A DNA stretch of 64,000 nucleotides from Actinomycetota bacterium (GTDB lineage Bacteria; Actinomycetota; Actinomycetes; Mycobacteriales; Mycobacteriaceae): the NCBI GenBank assembly GCA_018268465.1, contig JAFDWN010000051.1, forward strand, positions 116,223 to 180,222. The letters are read 5' to 3'. The number at the start of each line of letters is the position of its first letter. The stretch's first letter is position 1. A program made the position numbers and the translations under genes. The notes under the pieces were generated by a model, which ran no database searches, had not been told where the DNA came from, and saw only the letters and a program-made list of their open reading frames with translations. Positions 9,422 to 17,681 of this stretch are shown here, piece by piece.

Positions 9422-10994
9422 GGGTGGCCTCCTCGAGATCGAGCCCGTAAAGGACGGTGCGCAGCACCTCGTCGTCGATACGGCCGCTGTCCCGTTCGGC
9501 GATGAACGCCTCCCGCTCGGCCGCCAGCATCTCCAGCCGCAGCCTGCGGAACGCCGACGTCGGGCTCTCGCCGATCTCCTCGTCGTCGCGGCCGAGCTTC
9601 TCCCAGGCGAAGTTGCGGCGGCGGTTGTTCCACGCCCGCAGCACGTTGGCCGCCTGCTCCTGCACATCCGACGAGCCCGACGCGAGCAGCTCCTCCAGCC
9701 GCTCGGCAGCGGCCAGGGAGGCACGCTCCTGCGCGGCGGCCGCGGCCAGGGTGTCGGAGGTGGAGTCGTCACCCTGCACGCCGAGTGTGCGGATCACCCA
9801 CGGCAGGGTCAGGCCGTGCAACAGCAGGGTGCCGATCACGACGACGAACGTGAGGAACACGAGCATCGGCCGGCCGGGGAAGGGTTCGCCCGCCAGGGTG
9901 ACCAGCGGAACACCGAACGCGGCGGCCAGCGACACCACACCGCGCATACCCGCCCATGCCACCACGAACAGTTGCGCGGGCGTCGGTGCCGGATCCCGGT
10001 CGCGCACCCGCGCGGACAGCCACCGGGGCACGTACGCCCCCAGGTAGACCCACACCACCCGGACGAGGATCACGGTGGCAAGCACCGCCAGCGAGGACCC
10101 GATGATCGTGGACGCCCTGATTCCGGTGAGTTCGCGGACGACGCTGGGCAGCTGCAGTCCGATCAGCAGGAACGCGAACGACTCCAGGATCAGCTGCAGC
10201 GCCTTCCACACCGCCACGTCCTGCAGCCGCGTCGCGTACCCGGCGCGCGTCGACCGATGGCCGAGCATGAGTGCGGCGACGACCACCGCCAGCACGCCCG
10301 ACCCGTGGACGGTCTCGGCGATCAGATACACCAGGAACGGTGCCACCAGGCCGATCGCGCTCTCCACGACCGGGTCGTCCAGGCGGGAGCGGATGGCGAT
10401 GATCATCGTCCCGAGCAGCCAGCCGACCACGACGCCGCCCACCGCCGCCAGGGCGAACGTCCCCAGCCCGCCGGCCAGGCTCGTCGCCGCGCCGATGGCC
10501 GCCGCCAGCGACACCTTGTAGGCGGTCAGCGCGGTCGCGTCGTTGAGCAGGCTCTCCCCGCCCAGCAGCGTCATCATCCGCCGCGGCAGACCCAGCCGGC
10601 GCCCGATCGCGGTGGCCGACACCGCGTCGGGCGGGGCCACGATCGCGCCGAGGGCCAGCGCCGCGGCGAGGGTGAAGCCGGGCACGATCAGGTAGGCCAC
10701 CGCACCCACCGCGACCGTTGTGATCAGCGGGAGGCCGACGGCGAGCAGGGCGATCGGGCCGACGTTGCGACGCAACGCCACGGAGCTGCTCTCCAGACCG
10801 GCCGACCAGAGCAGGGGCGGCAGTACGACGTAGAGCACCAGTTCGGGCTCCAGACTCATGTCGGGCAACCCAGGCAGGATGCCCGCCAGCAGGCCGACGA
10901 CGACCAGGGCAAGAGGCGCGGATACGTCGTAGTGGCGCGCCAGCCCGGCGAGCAGCACCGCCACCACCACGACCGCCAGCAGAGTGGCACTCAC
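9408..10994 (-). CDS. CPA1-family Na+/H+ antiporter
   Basis: A 528-residue protein with 12 or so membrane helices and a charged cytoplasmic tail of about 120 residues (EERLASLAAAERLEELLA and onward). The family core is visible in VAPPDAVSATAIGR and GGESLLNDATAL, where the paired acidic residues and Asn-Asp bind cations in NhaP/YjcE proteins. It exchanges Na+ or another monovalent cation for protons. Start GTG 10994 (MSATLLAVVVV) has GAGG eight bases upstream; the frame is open far beyond it. The zinc-finger gene starts 85 bp away on the other strand. Confidence 0.92.
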   Translation of the reverse strand: MSATLLAVVVVAVLLAGLARHYDVSAPLALVVVGLLAGILPGLPDMSLEPELVLYVVLPPLLWSAGLESSSVALRRNVGPIALLAVGLPLITTVAVGAVAYLIVPGFTLAAALALGAIVAPPDAVSATAIGRRLGLPRRMMTLLGGESLLNDATALTAYKVSLAAAIGAATSLAGGLGTFALAAVGGVVVGWLLGTMIIAIRSRLDDPVVESAIGLVAPFLVYLIAETVHGSGVLAVVVAALMLGHRSTRAGYATRLQDVAVWKALQLILESFAFLLIGLQLPSVVRELTGIRASTIIGSSLAVLATVILVRVVWVYLGAYVPRWLSARVRDRDPAPTPAQLFVVAWAGMRGVVSLAAAFGVPLVTLAGEPFPGRPMLVFLTFVVVIGTLLLHGLTLPWVIRTLGVQGDDSTSDTLAAAAAQERASLAAAERLEELLASGSSDVQEQAANVLRAWNNRRRNFAWEKLGRDDEEIGESPTSAFRRLRLEMLAAEREAFIAERDSGRIDDEVLRTVLYGLDLEEATLNRN

Positions 10995-11065
10995 GTCGAC
11001 AACCTCGCTTTCGCACGGCCCGGGGCAGGCGTGCGGGGGCGCCTCAGCCGGTCGGGGGCCGGTTC

Positions 11066-11071
11066 TATCCT
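11066..11071 (+). promoter_or_regulatory. -10 box of the zinc-finger gene (near-leaderless)
   Basis: TATCCT lies eight bases before ATG 11080, the spacing of mycobacterial leaderless genes. No clear -35 box is seen. Confidence 0.4.
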
Positions 11072-11079
11072 TGTTCAGC

Positions 11080-11421
11080 ATGCTGAGGAGATCACGCCGC
11101 GGTGACGCGGATGCGGCGGCGCCGCCCGCGTCGTGTGAGCATCTCGCGGCCGTTGCCGGCGATGCGGGTCCCGCGTTGCCGCAACCGGCGCGCTGCCAGG
11201 ACTGCGAGGGCGACGGCGAGCACACCTGGGCGCATCTTCGGATGTGCCTGTCGTGTGGCCATGTGGCGTGCTGCGACTCCAGCCCGTCCCGCCATGCCAG
11301 TGAGCACTTCCGCGCGACCGGGCATCCGGTGATGCGATCGGCCGAACCGGGCGAAAGCTGGCGTTGGTGCTATGTCGACCACCGGCTCGCATACCCATCT
11401 GGCAGTCTGGACGGGCGATGA
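11080..11421 (+). CDS. UBP-type zinc-finger protein
   Basis: A 113-residue protein that consists almost wholly of a zf-UBP domain (PF02148): CEHL (residue 19 onward), CQDC, the core RMCLSCGHVACCDSSPSRHASEHF and the closing HPVM...WRWCYVDH. The spaced Cys and His residues would bind two or three zinc ions. In eukaryotes this fold binds ubiquitin C termini; bacteria of this group have no ubiquitin, so the ligand is unknown. It is divergent from the cation antiporter and its last base quartet (ATGA) overlaps the start of the PurT-like gene, which points to co-translation. Confidence 0.9.
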   Translation: MLRRSRRGDADAAAPPASCEHLAAVAGDAGPALPQPARCQDCEGDGEHTWAHLRMCLSCGHVACCDSSPSRHASEHFRATGHPVMRSAEPGESWRWCYVDHRLAYPSGSLDGR

Positions 11422-12968
11422 GTGAAACCACTGAGGGCGAACGGGTGACCGGGGGTTCCGGCGAGACCGAGGAGTACGGTCCGGCGCCGGACGCCCAGGA
11501 CGCCGTTCCGGGCGACGACGCCGACACCCCGGACGGCGGCGAGCGCGCCGATACCGACACTCCCGCCCCTCCGCACGACGGTGATACCGCGTACGACGAC
11601 ACCGAAGCCGCGGAGGCCACCGGCGCCGGGGCCGTCGATGAGCACGCCGCGGCCCCCGTCGACGAGCACACCGGGGACGACGCCGAGACCCCGCCGGTCG
11701 GCGAGGATGCCCAGCCCGAGGCGGACACCGCCCCGGAGCCCATCGTGTCGCTGGCCCCACCGCACGACGACTCCCACCCGGGAGGTAACCGGGCCACGGT
11801 GATGCTGCTGGGCGCGGGTGCGCTCAGCGGTGAGCTCACCCTGGCGTTCCAGCGGCTGGGCGCGGTCGTCGTCGCCGTCGATCGCGACGCGGAGGCTCCG
11901 GCGCTCGGTATGGCCGACCGCTCCGCGGTCGTCGACCTGAACGATGCGGAGGCGCTGACCACGCTGATCGACGCGGAGCACCCCCGCTACGTCGTCGCCC
12001 AGTCGAGCCTGGTGGCCGCCGACGCGCTCATCTCGGTCGCCGAACGCGGCGACATCGAGGTCTTCCCGACTCCGCGCAGCACCCGCCTCGGCGTCGACCG
12101 CGAGGGTCTGCGCAGGCTGGCGTCCGACGAACTCGGTCTGCCGACCGCGCCGTTCTGGTTCGCCGGTTCGGTCGAGGAACTCGCCGCGGTCGCCGACCAC
12201 GCGGGGTTCCCCCTGGTGGTGAAACCGGTGACCGGCACCGCCGGTGAGGGCCAGTCGGTGCTGCTGCGTCCCGACGACGTCGGACCGGCGTGGCAGCGCG
12301 CCATCGCCGCGGGCCGGTTCGGTCTCAACCGGGTGATGGCGGAGACCATCGTCGAGGTCGATTACCAGGTCACCCTGCTGACGATCCGCACCACCGGCCC
12401 GACGGGACCGATGCTGCACTTCTGCGAACCCATCGGCGTCCGGCAGGCCGGCAGCGACGTGCTGGAGACCTGGCAGCCGCAGCAGATGAGTCCCGCCGCG
12501 CTGGACGCCGGCCGGTCGATCGCGGCACGCATCGTCAACTCGATGGGCGGGCGCGGTGTGTTCTCCGTGGACCTGCTCGTGCGCGACGACGAGGTCTACT
12601 TCGCCGATGTGCGGGCCCGCCCGTACGACAGCGGTCTGGTGACACTGCGCACGCAGCGGCTCTCGGAGTTCGAACTGCACGCCAGGGCCATCCTCGGCCT
12701 CGCGGTGGACACCATCATGATCTCGCCGGGCGCTGCGGAGATCACCTTCGCCGACGCCGGCATGGGTGCCGGCGGCGCCGCCGGAGACGTCACCGCGGTG
12801 CTGGCCGAGGCGCTGTCCACCCAGGAGAGCGACGTGCGACTGTTCACCCGGCCCGACGAGACCGACGGCCGCCCCCGGCGCGGTGTCGCGCTGGCCACCG
12901 CCCCCGACACCATCGTGGCCAGGGACCGGGCCCGGCGGGTCGGTGCCACCCTGCGCACGCTCTGGTAG
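11418..12968 (+). CDS. purT: PurT-like ATP-grasp protein with long acidic N-terminal extension
   Basis: Residues 127 onward align along their length with PurT (formate-dependent GAR formyltransferase): VMLLGAGALSGEL, RLGVDREGLRRLASDELGLPT, VVKPVTGTAGEGQS and ETWQPQQMSP. Locus order (Rv0389-Rv0391) also fits PurT. Oddities: the first 125 residues are a disordered Asp/Glu/Pro/Ala-rich tail absent from E. coli PurT; the two metal ligands of the ATP-grasp site, both Glu in E. coli, are Asp385 and Asp397; and the PEIEA substrate segment reads AQSSL. It may be a purine enzyme with altered site or a relative with another substrate. Start ATG 11418 overlaps the preceding stop. Confidence 0.82.
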   Translation: MSETTEGERVTGGSGETEEYGPAPDAQDAVPGDDADTPDGGERADTDTPAPPHDGDTAYDDTEAAEATGAGAVDEHAAAPVDEHTGDDAETPPVGEDAQPEADTAPEPIVSLAPPHDDSHPGGNRATVMLLGAGALSGELTLAFQRLGAVVVAVDRDAEAPALGMADRSAVVDLNDAEALTTLIDAEHPRYVVAQSSLVAADALISVAERGDIEVFPTPRSTRLGVDREGLRRLASDELGLPTAPFWFAGSVEELAAVADHAGFPLVVKPVTGTAGEGQSVLLRPDDVGPAWQRAIAAGRFGLNRVMAETIVEVDYQVTLLTIRTTGPTGPMLHFCEPIGVRQAGSDVLETWQPQQMSPAALDAGRSIAARIVNSMGGRGVFSVDLLVRDDEVYFADVRARPYDSGLVTLRTQRLSEFELHARAILGLAVDTIMISPGAAEITFADAGMGAGGAAGDVTAVLAEALSTQESDVRLFTRPDETDGRPRRGVALATAPDTIVARDRARRVGATLRTLW

Positions 12969-12970
12969 CG

Positions 12971-13423
12971 ATGGGCGACACCGCAGAGCCGGCCGACCCC
13001 GAGGATCGGCCGACCATGGCACCGTTCCTCACCGCGCTGACCGTCATTACGGTCGTGGTGATCGCAATCGTGCTGTTCAACGTCTTCGGCGGGGACGGCA
13101 TGTCCGAGGAGCAGCGGGTCGGCCGCGCCGCCGTCGGCCAGAACGATGCGCTGCAGCGGGAGAGCTTCACCGACTACGGCACCTACACCTGCCGTGAACT
13201 GCAGGGAAATGCGGCTGATTTCCTTGCGCGCCAACGTGAATCAGTGGCCGAGCGGGGTGCCCGGTTCGTCGAGAACGTCTCCGACGTGGTGATCGACGGG
13301 GACCACGCCACCGGCACCGTGACGTACTACTTCGACAAGGCGCCGGACGCCAAAACCGGTGTCGAGACAGCGTTTGTGCGCGAAGACGGTGCCTGGAAGG
13401 TCTGTTCGACCGAGCCCAGCTAG
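12971..13423 (+). CDS. Membrane-anchored small protein with extracytoplasmic NTF2-like domain
   Basis: The 150-residue product has a short polar N terminus, one membrane helix (about residues 17-40, FLTALTVITVVVIAIVLFNV) and an outside domain of about 105 residues whose alpha-plus-beta pattern (helices with YTCRELQGNAADF, then strands GTVTYYF and AFVREDGAWKVC) suggests the NTF2-like/DUF4878 group. Two cysteines, in YTC and WKVC, could form a disulfide. It lies 2 bp after the PurT-like gene. No enzymatic residue is evident; many such mycobacterial proteins are accessory envelope proteins. Confidence 0.75.
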   Translation: MGDTAEPADPEDRPTMAPFLTALTVITVVVIAIVLFNVFGGDGMSEEQRVGRAAVGQNDALQRESFTDYGTYTCRELQGNAADFLARQRESVAERGARFVENVSDVVIDGDHATGTVTYYFDKAPDAKTGVETAFVREDGAWKVCSTEPS

Positions 13424-13442
13424 GTGTGGGACACTCACCGCC

Positions 13443-13856
13443 GTGAGCTACGCGGGTGACATCACGCCTCAGGAGGCGTGGAAGATATTGAGCGACAATC
13501 CCGACGCCGTGCTCGTCGACTGTCGCACCGAGGCGGAATGGCGTTTCGTCGGCGTACCGGACCTCGCCGCGCTGCGGCGCGATGTCGTGTTCGTCGAATG
13601 GAACCGCTCCGACGGCACCCGCAACGATGCCTTCGTCGCCGGCCTCAACGCGGCCGGCCTGCAGGCCGGTGAGCGTCCGGTGGTGTTCCTGTGCCGGTCG
13701 GGCAATCGGTCGATCCCGGCTGCGCAGGCCGCCACGGCGGCGGGCATCACGCCGTCCTACAACGTGCTGGACGGCTTCGAGGGCGGCCTCGACGGGCAGC
13801 GGCATCGCGGCGGCACCGGCTGGAAGGCCGTCGGGCTGCCCTGGACGCAGTCATGA
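13443..13856 (+). CDS. Single-domain rhodanese, Rv0390-like
   Basis: A 137-residue rhodanese with the active loop CRSGNRS (Cys84 to Ser90), the fold's VDCRTEAEW N-terminal motif and the C-terminal NVLDGFEGGL. Cys84 would carry a persulfide. It starts at GTG 13443 and its stop overlaps the metZ start as ATGA, so the two are translationally coupled; Rv0390-Rv0391 have the same order. A role in handing sulfane sulfur or sulfide to homocysteine synthesis is an inference from this coupling. Confidence 0.9.
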   Translation: MSYAGDITPQEAWKILSDNPDAVLVDCRTEAEWRFVGVPDLAALRRDVVFVEWNRSDGTRNDAFVAGLNAAGLQAGERPVVFLCRSGNRSIPAAQAATAAGITPSYNVLDGFEGGLDGQRHRGGTGWKAVGLPWTQS

Positions 13857-15085
13857 CCGGTCCCACCCCCGAGGTGCCGTCGGTGCGGATCCCGGCACCG
13901 TTGCCCGACGGCGTCAGCCAGGCCACCATCGGGGTGCGCGGCGGCCTGCTGCGGTCGGGGTTCGAAGAGACCGCCGAAGCGATGTTCCTGACGTCGGGTT
14001 ATGTCTACGAGACGGCGGCCGACGCGGAAAAGGCCTTCACCGGCGAGATCGACCGTTACGTCTACTCGCGCTACGGCAACCCGACGATCTCCATGTTCGA
14101 GGAGCGCCTGCGGCTGATCGAGGGCGCCCCGGCGGCGTTCGCCACCGCCACCGGCATGGCGGCGGTGTTCACCGCACTGGGGGCCCTGCTCGGCGCCGGT
14201 GACCGGCTGGTCGCCGCCCGCAGCCTGTTCGGTTCCTGTTTCGTGGTGTGCAGCGAGATCCTGCCGCGCTGGGGGGTGGAGACGGTCTTCGTCGACGGCG
14301 ACGACCTGTCCCAGTGGGAAGAAGCGCTCAGCGTGCCCACCCAGGCGGTGTTCTTCGAGACCCCGTCCAACCCGATGCAATCGCTGGTCGATATCGCCGC
14401 GGTGTCCGAGCTGGCCCACGCCGCCGGTGCAAAAGTGGTGCTGGACAACGTTTTTGCCACACCCCTGCTGCAGCAGGGCTTCCCGCTGGGCGTCGATGTG
14501 GTCGTGTACTCGGGGACCAAGCACATCGACGGACAGGGCCGCGTGCTCGGCGGGGCGATCCTCGGGGATCGGGAGTACATCGACGGGCCCGTGCAGAAAC
14601 TGATGCGCCACACCGGGCCGGCCCTCAGCGCGTTCAACGCATGGACACTGCTGAAGGGTCTGGAGACCCTGGCGGTGCGGGTGGACTACAGCAACGCATC
14701 GGCGCACCGCGTCGCCGAATTCCTCGAAACCCACCCTGCCGTGCGCTGGGTGCGGTACCCGTACCTGCCGTCGCATCCGCAGTACGACCTGGCCAAGCGG
14801 CAGATGAGCGGGGGCGGCACCGTCGTCACGTTCGAACTGGACGCACCCGAGGGCCGGGGTAAGCAGCGCGCATTCGAGGTGCTGGACAAGACGCGGCTGA
14901 TCGACATCTCCAACAACCTCGGGGATGCCAAATCGCTGATCACCCACCCGGCGACCACCACCCACCGCGCGATGGGGCCCGAGGGCCGCGCGGCGATCGG
15001 GCTCGGGGACGGCGTGGTGCGGATCTCGGTGGGCCTGGAGGGCACCGACGACCTCATCGCCGACCTCGACCAGGCCCTGGCCTAG
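13853..15085 (+). CDS. metZ: O-succinylhomoserine sulfhydrylase
   Basis: A 410-residue Cys/Met-metabolism PLP enzyme. The cofactor lysine is Lys223 in YSGTKHIDGQG, and the family signature around YSRYGNPT and SNPMQSLVDIAAV is present. MetZ makes homocysteine directly from O-succinylhomoserine and sulfide in the methionine pathway. Length and position after the rhodanese match Rv0391. The start ATG 13853 overlaps the preceding stop. It converges with the SDR gene with a four-base overlap of the ends. Confidence 0.94.
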   Translation: MTGPTPEVPSVRIPAPLPDGVSQATIGVRGGLLRSGFEETAEAMFLTSGYVYETAADAEKAFTGEIDRYVYSRYGNPTISMFEERLRLIEGAPAAFATATGMAAVFTALGALLGAGDRLVAARSLFGSCFVVCSEILPRWGVETVFVDGDDLSQWEEALSVPTQAVFFETPSNPMQSLVDIAAVSELAHAAGAKVVLDNVFATPLLQQGFPLGVDVVVYSGTKHIDGQGRVLGGAILGDREYIDGPVQKLMRHTGPALSAFNAWTLLKGLETLAVRVDYSNASAHRVAEFLETHPAVRWVRYPYLPSHPQYDLAKRQMSGGGTVVTFELDAPEGRGKQRAFEVLDKTRLIDISNNLGDAKSLITHPATTTHRAMGPEGRAAIGLGDGVVRISVGLEGTDDLIADLDQALA

Positions 15086-15957
15086 CTGTCGTCCGGCCCG
15101 CCCCACCCGGGTGCCACGATGCCGCGGGCCGTCTGCGCGCGCTGTTCGTAGCCGCGCCGCGCCGCGGCGTCGACGTCCAGGAACACCGAGTCGTTGCCCA
15201 GCTTCCGCGAGATCCAGCGGCGGGCCCTGGGTGACAGCGTGGGGGTGACGGCGCTGACGAACCGCAGCGCCGGCGGCACCGACACCAGCGTCGTCGGCTT
15301 GTCGAGCACTTTGACCACCGCCGCGGCGATGTCGGCGGGCCGCACGGGCTTCTGGGCCGCCGACGGGTGCGTGCCCGCGATGAGCTCGGTGTCGGTGAAC
15401 GTCGGGAGCACGCAGCTGATCTCCACGCCCTGCGGAGCGAATTCGTCCGCCAGGCCGGTGGAGATCCCGACGACCCCGAATTTGGTACCCGCGTAGACCA
15501 CCTGGCCGGGCACCGCGAGCATGCCCGCCATCGAGGCGATGTTGACGATGTGGCCGCGGCCTCTGGCGACCATCTCGGGCAAGACCAGCCGGCATCCGGT
15601 GAGCAGCCCGTACAGGTTGACCTCGACGGCCGTGCGGATCGCCTGTTCGGACTGTTCGAGGAAGGGGCCGACGGGCATGACCCCGGCGTTGTTGATCAGC
15701 ACGTCGATGCCGCCGTGCCCGTCGCTGCGGGTCTGGTCGAGGAAGTCGGCGAAGGAATCGCGGTCGGTCACGTCGAGGGGGTGACCCGACACCCGTCCGA
15801 GGGGGGCCAGCCGCGCCACCGCGGATTCCAGCAACGCGACGTCGCGGTCACCGATCACGACGTGGGCGCCACGGTTCAGCAGTGCCTCCGCGGTTGCGTA
15901 GCCGATGCCGCGGGCGGCTCCTGTGACGGCGATGGTCCTACCCCGGATGTTGTCCAC
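15082..15957 (-). CDS. Short-chain dehydrogenase/reductase
   Basis: A classical SDR of about 291 residues: TGAARGIG nucleotide loop (12-19), NNAGVMPVG, IVNIASMAG with the catalytic Ser region and YAGTK with Tyr and Lys. It would oxidise or reduce an unknown alcohol or ketone with NAD(P). GTG 15957 is preferred because a TAAAGT box lies eight bases upstream, a leaderless arrangement; an ATG at 16026 would add 23 weakly SDR-like residues. The C-terminal 60 residues after the core (SPRARRWISRKLGND) are typical of actinobacterial SDRs. Confidence 0.88.
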   Translation of the reverse strand: MDNIRGRTIAVTGAARGIGYATAEALLNRGAHVVIGDRDVALLESAVARLAPLGRVSGHPLDVTDRDSFADFLDQTRSDGHGGIDVLINNAGVMPVGPFLEQSEQAIRTAVEVNLYGLLTGCRLVLPEMVARGRGHIVNIASMAGMLAVPGQVVYAGTKFGVVGISTGLADEFAPQGVEISCVLPTFTDTELIAGTHPSAAQKPVRPADIAAAVVKVLDKPTTLVSVPPALRFVSAVTPTLSPRARRWISRKLGNDSVFLDVDAAARRGYEQRAQTARGIVAPGWGGPDDS

Positions 15958-15965
15958 GAGCGCGA

Positions 15966-15971
15966 ACTTTA
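15966..15971 (-). promoter_or_regulatory. Extended -10 box of the SDR gene (leaderless)
   Basis: On the minus strand TG-TAAAGT lies eight bases before GTG 15957. A TTGACA just upstream is too close to serve as its -35 box. Confidence 0.4.
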
Positions 15972-16032
15972 CAGGTGTCAACTTCGGTGGGGAAGGGATT
16001 GATCCCGGCGTGGTATTTGCAATCACGATGAG

Positions 16033-16050
16033 CCGAAGCCGGGTCTTCGG
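16033..16050. promoter_or_regulatory. 18-bp inverted repeat upstream of the GNAT-monooxygenase operon
   Basis: CCGAAG (16033-16038) and CTTCGG (16045-16050) are perfect complements around six bases, about 37 bp before the GNAT start. A second palindrome GGGAT-TG-ATCCC lies at 15995-16006. Either could be an operator for a sulfur or nutrient regulator; nothing identifies the protein. Confidence 0.35.
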
Positions 16051-16086
16051 AATGCACCCGGCCGGTGTGCGTTGGACAGTTGAGTG

Positions 16087-16581
16087 ATGCCCATGTCAGC
16101 CGTGAAACATCTGCGCTTCGTGGCGGTCGGACAGCAGGACCCGCTGGCCGAGCCGTTGCTGGCCGAGCTCGCAGTGGAGTATTCGAGTCGCTACGGCGGT
16201 TCCGCCGACACCGTCCGGGGCTGGCTGGAGGGCTACCCCGCCGCCGAGTTCGCGCCGCCCGGCGGCGGCCTGCTCCTCGGTCTGCTGGGCGAACGCCCCG
16301 TGACGGGCGGCGCCTTTCGCCGGTTCGACGCCGACACCGCCGAGCTGAAGCGGGTCTGGACCGACCGTCGACACCGCAAGCAGGGCCTGGCCACCGCGCT
16401 GCTGGCCGAACTGGAAGCCGTCATCGCCGCGCGGGGCTACCGCAATGTCTACCTGACCACCGGGGACCGCCAACCCGAAGCCGAGGCGCTGTATCTGTCG
16501 TCGGGCTACCGGCGGCTCCCTGCGCCCCTACCCGCTGAGGGAGAGGTCTATCCCATCGCCTTCGGCAAGGTGCTGGCGTGA
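16087..16581 (+). CDS. GNAT-family N-acetyltransferase
   Basis: A protein of about 164 residues with the acetyl-CoA pyrophosphate loop RRHRKQGLATALL and the closing NVYLTTGDRQPEAEALYLSSGY typical of GNAT enzymes. It transfers an acetyl group to an amine. Possible starts are GTG 16084, ATG 16087 and ATG 16093. Its stop overlaps the first monooxygenase gene as GTGA, and all four genes to 20136 overlap this way, so the enzyme probably acts on the same substrate as the monooxygenases (compare Bacillus yxeL/ytmI with yxeK/ytmO/ytnJ). Confidence 0.9.
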   Translation: MPMSAVKHLRFVAVGQQDPLAEPLLAELAVEYSSRYGGSADTVRGWLEGYPAAEFAPPGGGLLLGLLGERPVTGGAFRRFDADTAELKRVWTDRRHRKQGLATALLAELEAVIAARGYRNVYLTTGDRQPEAEALYLSSGYRRLPAPLPAEGEVYPIAFGKVLA

Positions 16582-17681
16582 CCGCCGGGCAGCTGCACCT
16601 GGCCGTCGCGCTGGACGGCTACGGCTGGCATCCGCACGCGTGGCGCCTGACCCGGCACACCGAGCCCGTCACCAGCGGGCGGTACTGGGCGGACCTGGCG
16701 GCCACCGCAGAGCGGGGACTACTCGACTTCCTCACCGTAGACGACTCGCTGGTGCCGCAGCCGGGCCGACGCGCGGAACTCGACCCGGGCCGGCTGGCGG
16801 GGCGCGCCGACGCCGTCCTCGTCGCGGCCCGCATGGCGCCGGCGACCAGCGACATCGGGCTGATCCCGGTCGCGACCGTCACCCACACCGAACCGTTCCA
16901 CATCTCCAAGGCCATCGCGACGCTGGACTACGTGTCGCAGGGGCGGGCCGGATGGCAGCCGCGGGTCAGCGTCACCGCGCACGAGGCGGCGCTGTTCGGA
17001 CGCAGGCGGTTCGACACACCGGATGTCGAGGAGCTGTTCGGCGAGGCCGACGACGCGGTCGAGGTCGTCCGCCGGCTGTGGGATTCGTGGGAGGACGACG
17101 CCGTCATCCGTGACGTCGCCACCGGACGGTTCGTCGACCGGGACAAACTGCACTACGTCGACTTCAGCGGGAAGCACTTCGCCGTCAGAGGCCCGTCGAT
17201 CACCCCGCGGCCGCCCCAGGGCCAGCCGGTGATCGCCGCGCTGGCACACAACCGCCGGATCTACGAATTCGCCGCTCGCGGTGCCGATCTGGTGTTCGTC
17301 ACCCCAACCGACGACGCCTCGCTGCGTGCCATCGTGGGCGAGGTGGGCGCGGCGGGCGGAGCGCACCTGAAGGTGTTCGCCGACATCGTGGTGTCGCTGC
17401 ACGGCGATGCCGACTTCCGTTCGGATGCCGCTGTTTTCGCCGGCAGCGCAGCAGAGCTGGGGGACCTGCTGTTGCGCTGGCACGATCTGGGCGTCGACGG
17501 TGTGCGGTTGCGCCCGGCCGTGCACGCCCTCGATCTTCCCGCCATCGTGGACGAGGTGGTGCCGCGATTGCAGCGCGAGGGCCGATTCCGCGGCGCGTAC
17601 GCCGGTCCGCAGACGCTGCGGCAGCGGCTAGGGCTGCCCGTCGCCGTCAACCGTTATTCGAGGGTGGAGCAACCGTCATGA
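16578..17681 (+). CDS. LLM-class flavin-dependent monooxygenase (first of three)
   Basis: A luciferase-like barrel of 367 residues. It begins LHLAVALDGYGWHP and has VATVTHTEPFHISKAIATLD and SQGRAGWQP, the pattern of NtaA/SnaA/DszA-like enzymes, though it is shorter than the 446-residue third copy. Such enzymes use reduced FMN from a separate reductase and oxygen to oxidise C-S, C-N or S atoms. No flavin reductase is in the operon. It starts with GTG overlapping the GNAT stop and ends overlapping the next start. Confidence 0.88.
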   Translation: MTAGQLHLAVALDGYGWHPHAWRLTRHTEPVTSGRYWADLAATAERGLLDFLTVDDSLVPQPGRRAELDPGRLAGRADAVLVAARMAPATSDIGLIPVATVTHTEPFHISKAIATLDYVSQGRAGWQPRVSVTAHEAALFGRRRFDTPDVEELFGEADDAVEVVRRLWDSWEDDAVIRDVATGRFVDRDKLHYVDFSGKHFAVRGPSITPRPPQGQPVIAALAHNRRIYEFAARGADLVFVTPTDDASLRAIVGEVGAAGGAHLKVFADIVVSLHGDADFRSDAAVFAGSAAELGDLLLRWHDLGVDGVRLRPAVHALDLPAIVDEVVPRLQREGRFRGAYAGPQTLRQRLGLPVAVNRYSRVEQPS

